Positions 31,573 through 32,688 of a DNA stretch of 32,688 nucleotides are shown here, in pieces. Source of the stretch: Paramacrobiotus richtersi. Lineage: Eukaryota; Tardigrada; Eutardigrada; Parachela; Macrobiotidae. Where the stretch lies: positions 1-32,688 of the forward strand of contig JAQGAU010000260.1 of the NCBI GenBank assembly GCA_034698045.1, read 5' to 3'. Every line of letters begins with the position of its first letter. Position 1 is the stretch's first letter. The translations under genes were made by a program, and so were the position numbers. Below the pieces are notes generated by a model. It was not told the origin of the DNA, ran no database searches, and saw nothing but the letters and a program-made list of their open reading frames with translations.

Positions 31573-32688
31573 GTCTGCGTGAAACGAATTCCAATTAACC
31601 TTTGGTTTATTTGTTACTTCGTAACTGTTTATCCAGTAAGGCAGTAACTGATTTTATCAGGAAACAAGGCAGATAGCATTTGTTTACAAGTTATCATATT
31701 TACATATGTTAGTGTTTTTGTGTTGACTTTTATTTATTATACACATACTCGTTATTAAAGAATTGTTTACGACATACAGTGCTACGATGATTAATCATAT
31801 GAATTTTTTGGTTTTAGTTTTTACTATGGCTTACTGTGAAATACATTCTCATAATATAAGGGTATATTCATACTGTAGGCAACAATTAGAACATACACTA
31901 CGAAAGAATCTTTGCGATGCTTGCGATCGCATTACCAAAACAAGATACTGCATCTTACGAGCCCGTTTGTTGACGTGCAGGAGACGCAGCGAAATGTGGT
32001 CCATTGCTAGCGTAAAAAATGATGAGCAGTCAACCAAACTGTAAAAAATACACGATGATGTTGACAGCGCACAACATGAAACTGCGGTATATCTACAATT
32101 ATGGATCACAGTGTACGCAATCATCAGATTCTGCTCCTAACAAACAAATGCATGGTATGAACAGTACAAATGAATACAAACAAATAAACAGTATACGTAG
32201 CGAGGATAAGGGTCCGCAAAGCTGGTACTGATAATGTACTCAGTTATATTTATTGCGCACTGTAGTATGTCCACATTTAAGTGTACGTACTTAGATATAT
32301 GTATATGTACATAGCGCACAAAACGTACAATACTACATATATAATAACATTCCGCGTTTTGAGGGCAAAGGGACGTACTTTCTTCTGCGCTGCAATTCCT
32401 TTTATCAGCACTGTCGTATCAAACACTGGACTTGCCAAGCTTCGGCTATGCGACCTGGTGTATCTTTATCCCGGGCAAGTGACCTTGTAAATACAGTTTC
32501 CGACTGAATTCTAAGCGTTCTTATCGATAACTTCTGCTTTGAAGGTAGCAGCACCTAAACAAAACAAACAATAGCATGAAATAAGGTGCAGCATGCTTCC
32601 AAATGCACATTTGTACGTAATATTGAAGCGTAAAAAAACCGGTAAACTGTTAGTAAAGCCTTTCATACTATTTCAGATTAAACAGAAA
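31573..32688. other. No supported gene
   Basis: AT-rich DNA upstream of COQ3 (minus). It should hold its promoter and first exon, but none could be fixed. Frames of 60-93 codons lack motifs. A GTACGTA/ATATGTATATGTAC tract lies near 32282-32310. Confidence 0.5.

Noticed and set aside
1..32688. Bacterial-style operons, CRISPR arrays or phage genes
   Set aside because: No regular spacer arrays and no tightly packed frames with ribosome binding sites; all strong genes are eukaryotic in structure.

Overview
The window is nuclear DNA of a metazoan, probably a small ecdysozoan invertebrate (a tardigrade or microcrustacean would fit; this is inference). The genes have short GT-AG introns that join in perfect phase, promoters carry TATA boxes, polyadenylation signals are visible, and the spaces between genes are AT-rich and hold decayed non-LTR retrotransposons and inverted-repeat elements. 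Nothing suggests bacterial operons, CRISPR or phage.

Layout. 0.6-5.9 kb: two paralogous small secreted six-cysteine proteins on the minus strand, about 4 kb apart, each with a TATA box and a related inverted-repeat element upstream. The DNA between them holds a GC-rich element with a (TTG)n tail, a foldback element and a 5'-truncated LINE. 6.9-8.0 kb: a two-exon secreted isochorismatase-fold protein whose catalytic cysteine position reads arginine. 8.9-11.8 kb: a CR1/jockey-like LINE relic and two copies of an inverted-repeat element. 11.4-19.5 kb: a lipocalin-like locus with one apparently intact seven-exon gene (15180-18267) encoding two tandem repeats, surrounded by relics of the same family, plus a pseudogene at 24.5-25.3 kb. 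19.9-22.8 kb: a complete nine-exon CYP2-clan cytochrome P450 of 495 codons on the minus strand, with a relic P450 exon just downstream. 28.8-31.6 kb: two COQ3/UbiG-type O-methyltransferase genes facing tail to tail, the right one canonical and the left one divergent. About 25.5-28.8 kb and 31.6-32.7 kb show no gene I can support.

How the genes fit together. This is not a pathway cluster. It is a duplication-prone neighbourhood: four families (six-Cys secreted proteins, lipocalin-like proteins, P450 and COQ3-like methyltransferases) each have two or more copies here, with decay stages from intact to barely recognisable. The secreted proteins (six-Cys pair, isochorismatase-like, double lipocalin-like) and the P450 are of the kinds that often expand in environmental response or defence. 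The most novel items are the double lipocalin-like gene and the isochorismatase with the substituted nucleophile. Exon coordinates were derived by hand from splice signals and phase. Start exons are uncertain for both COQ3 genes, and the exon 2/3 junction is uncertain for the lipocalin-like gene.
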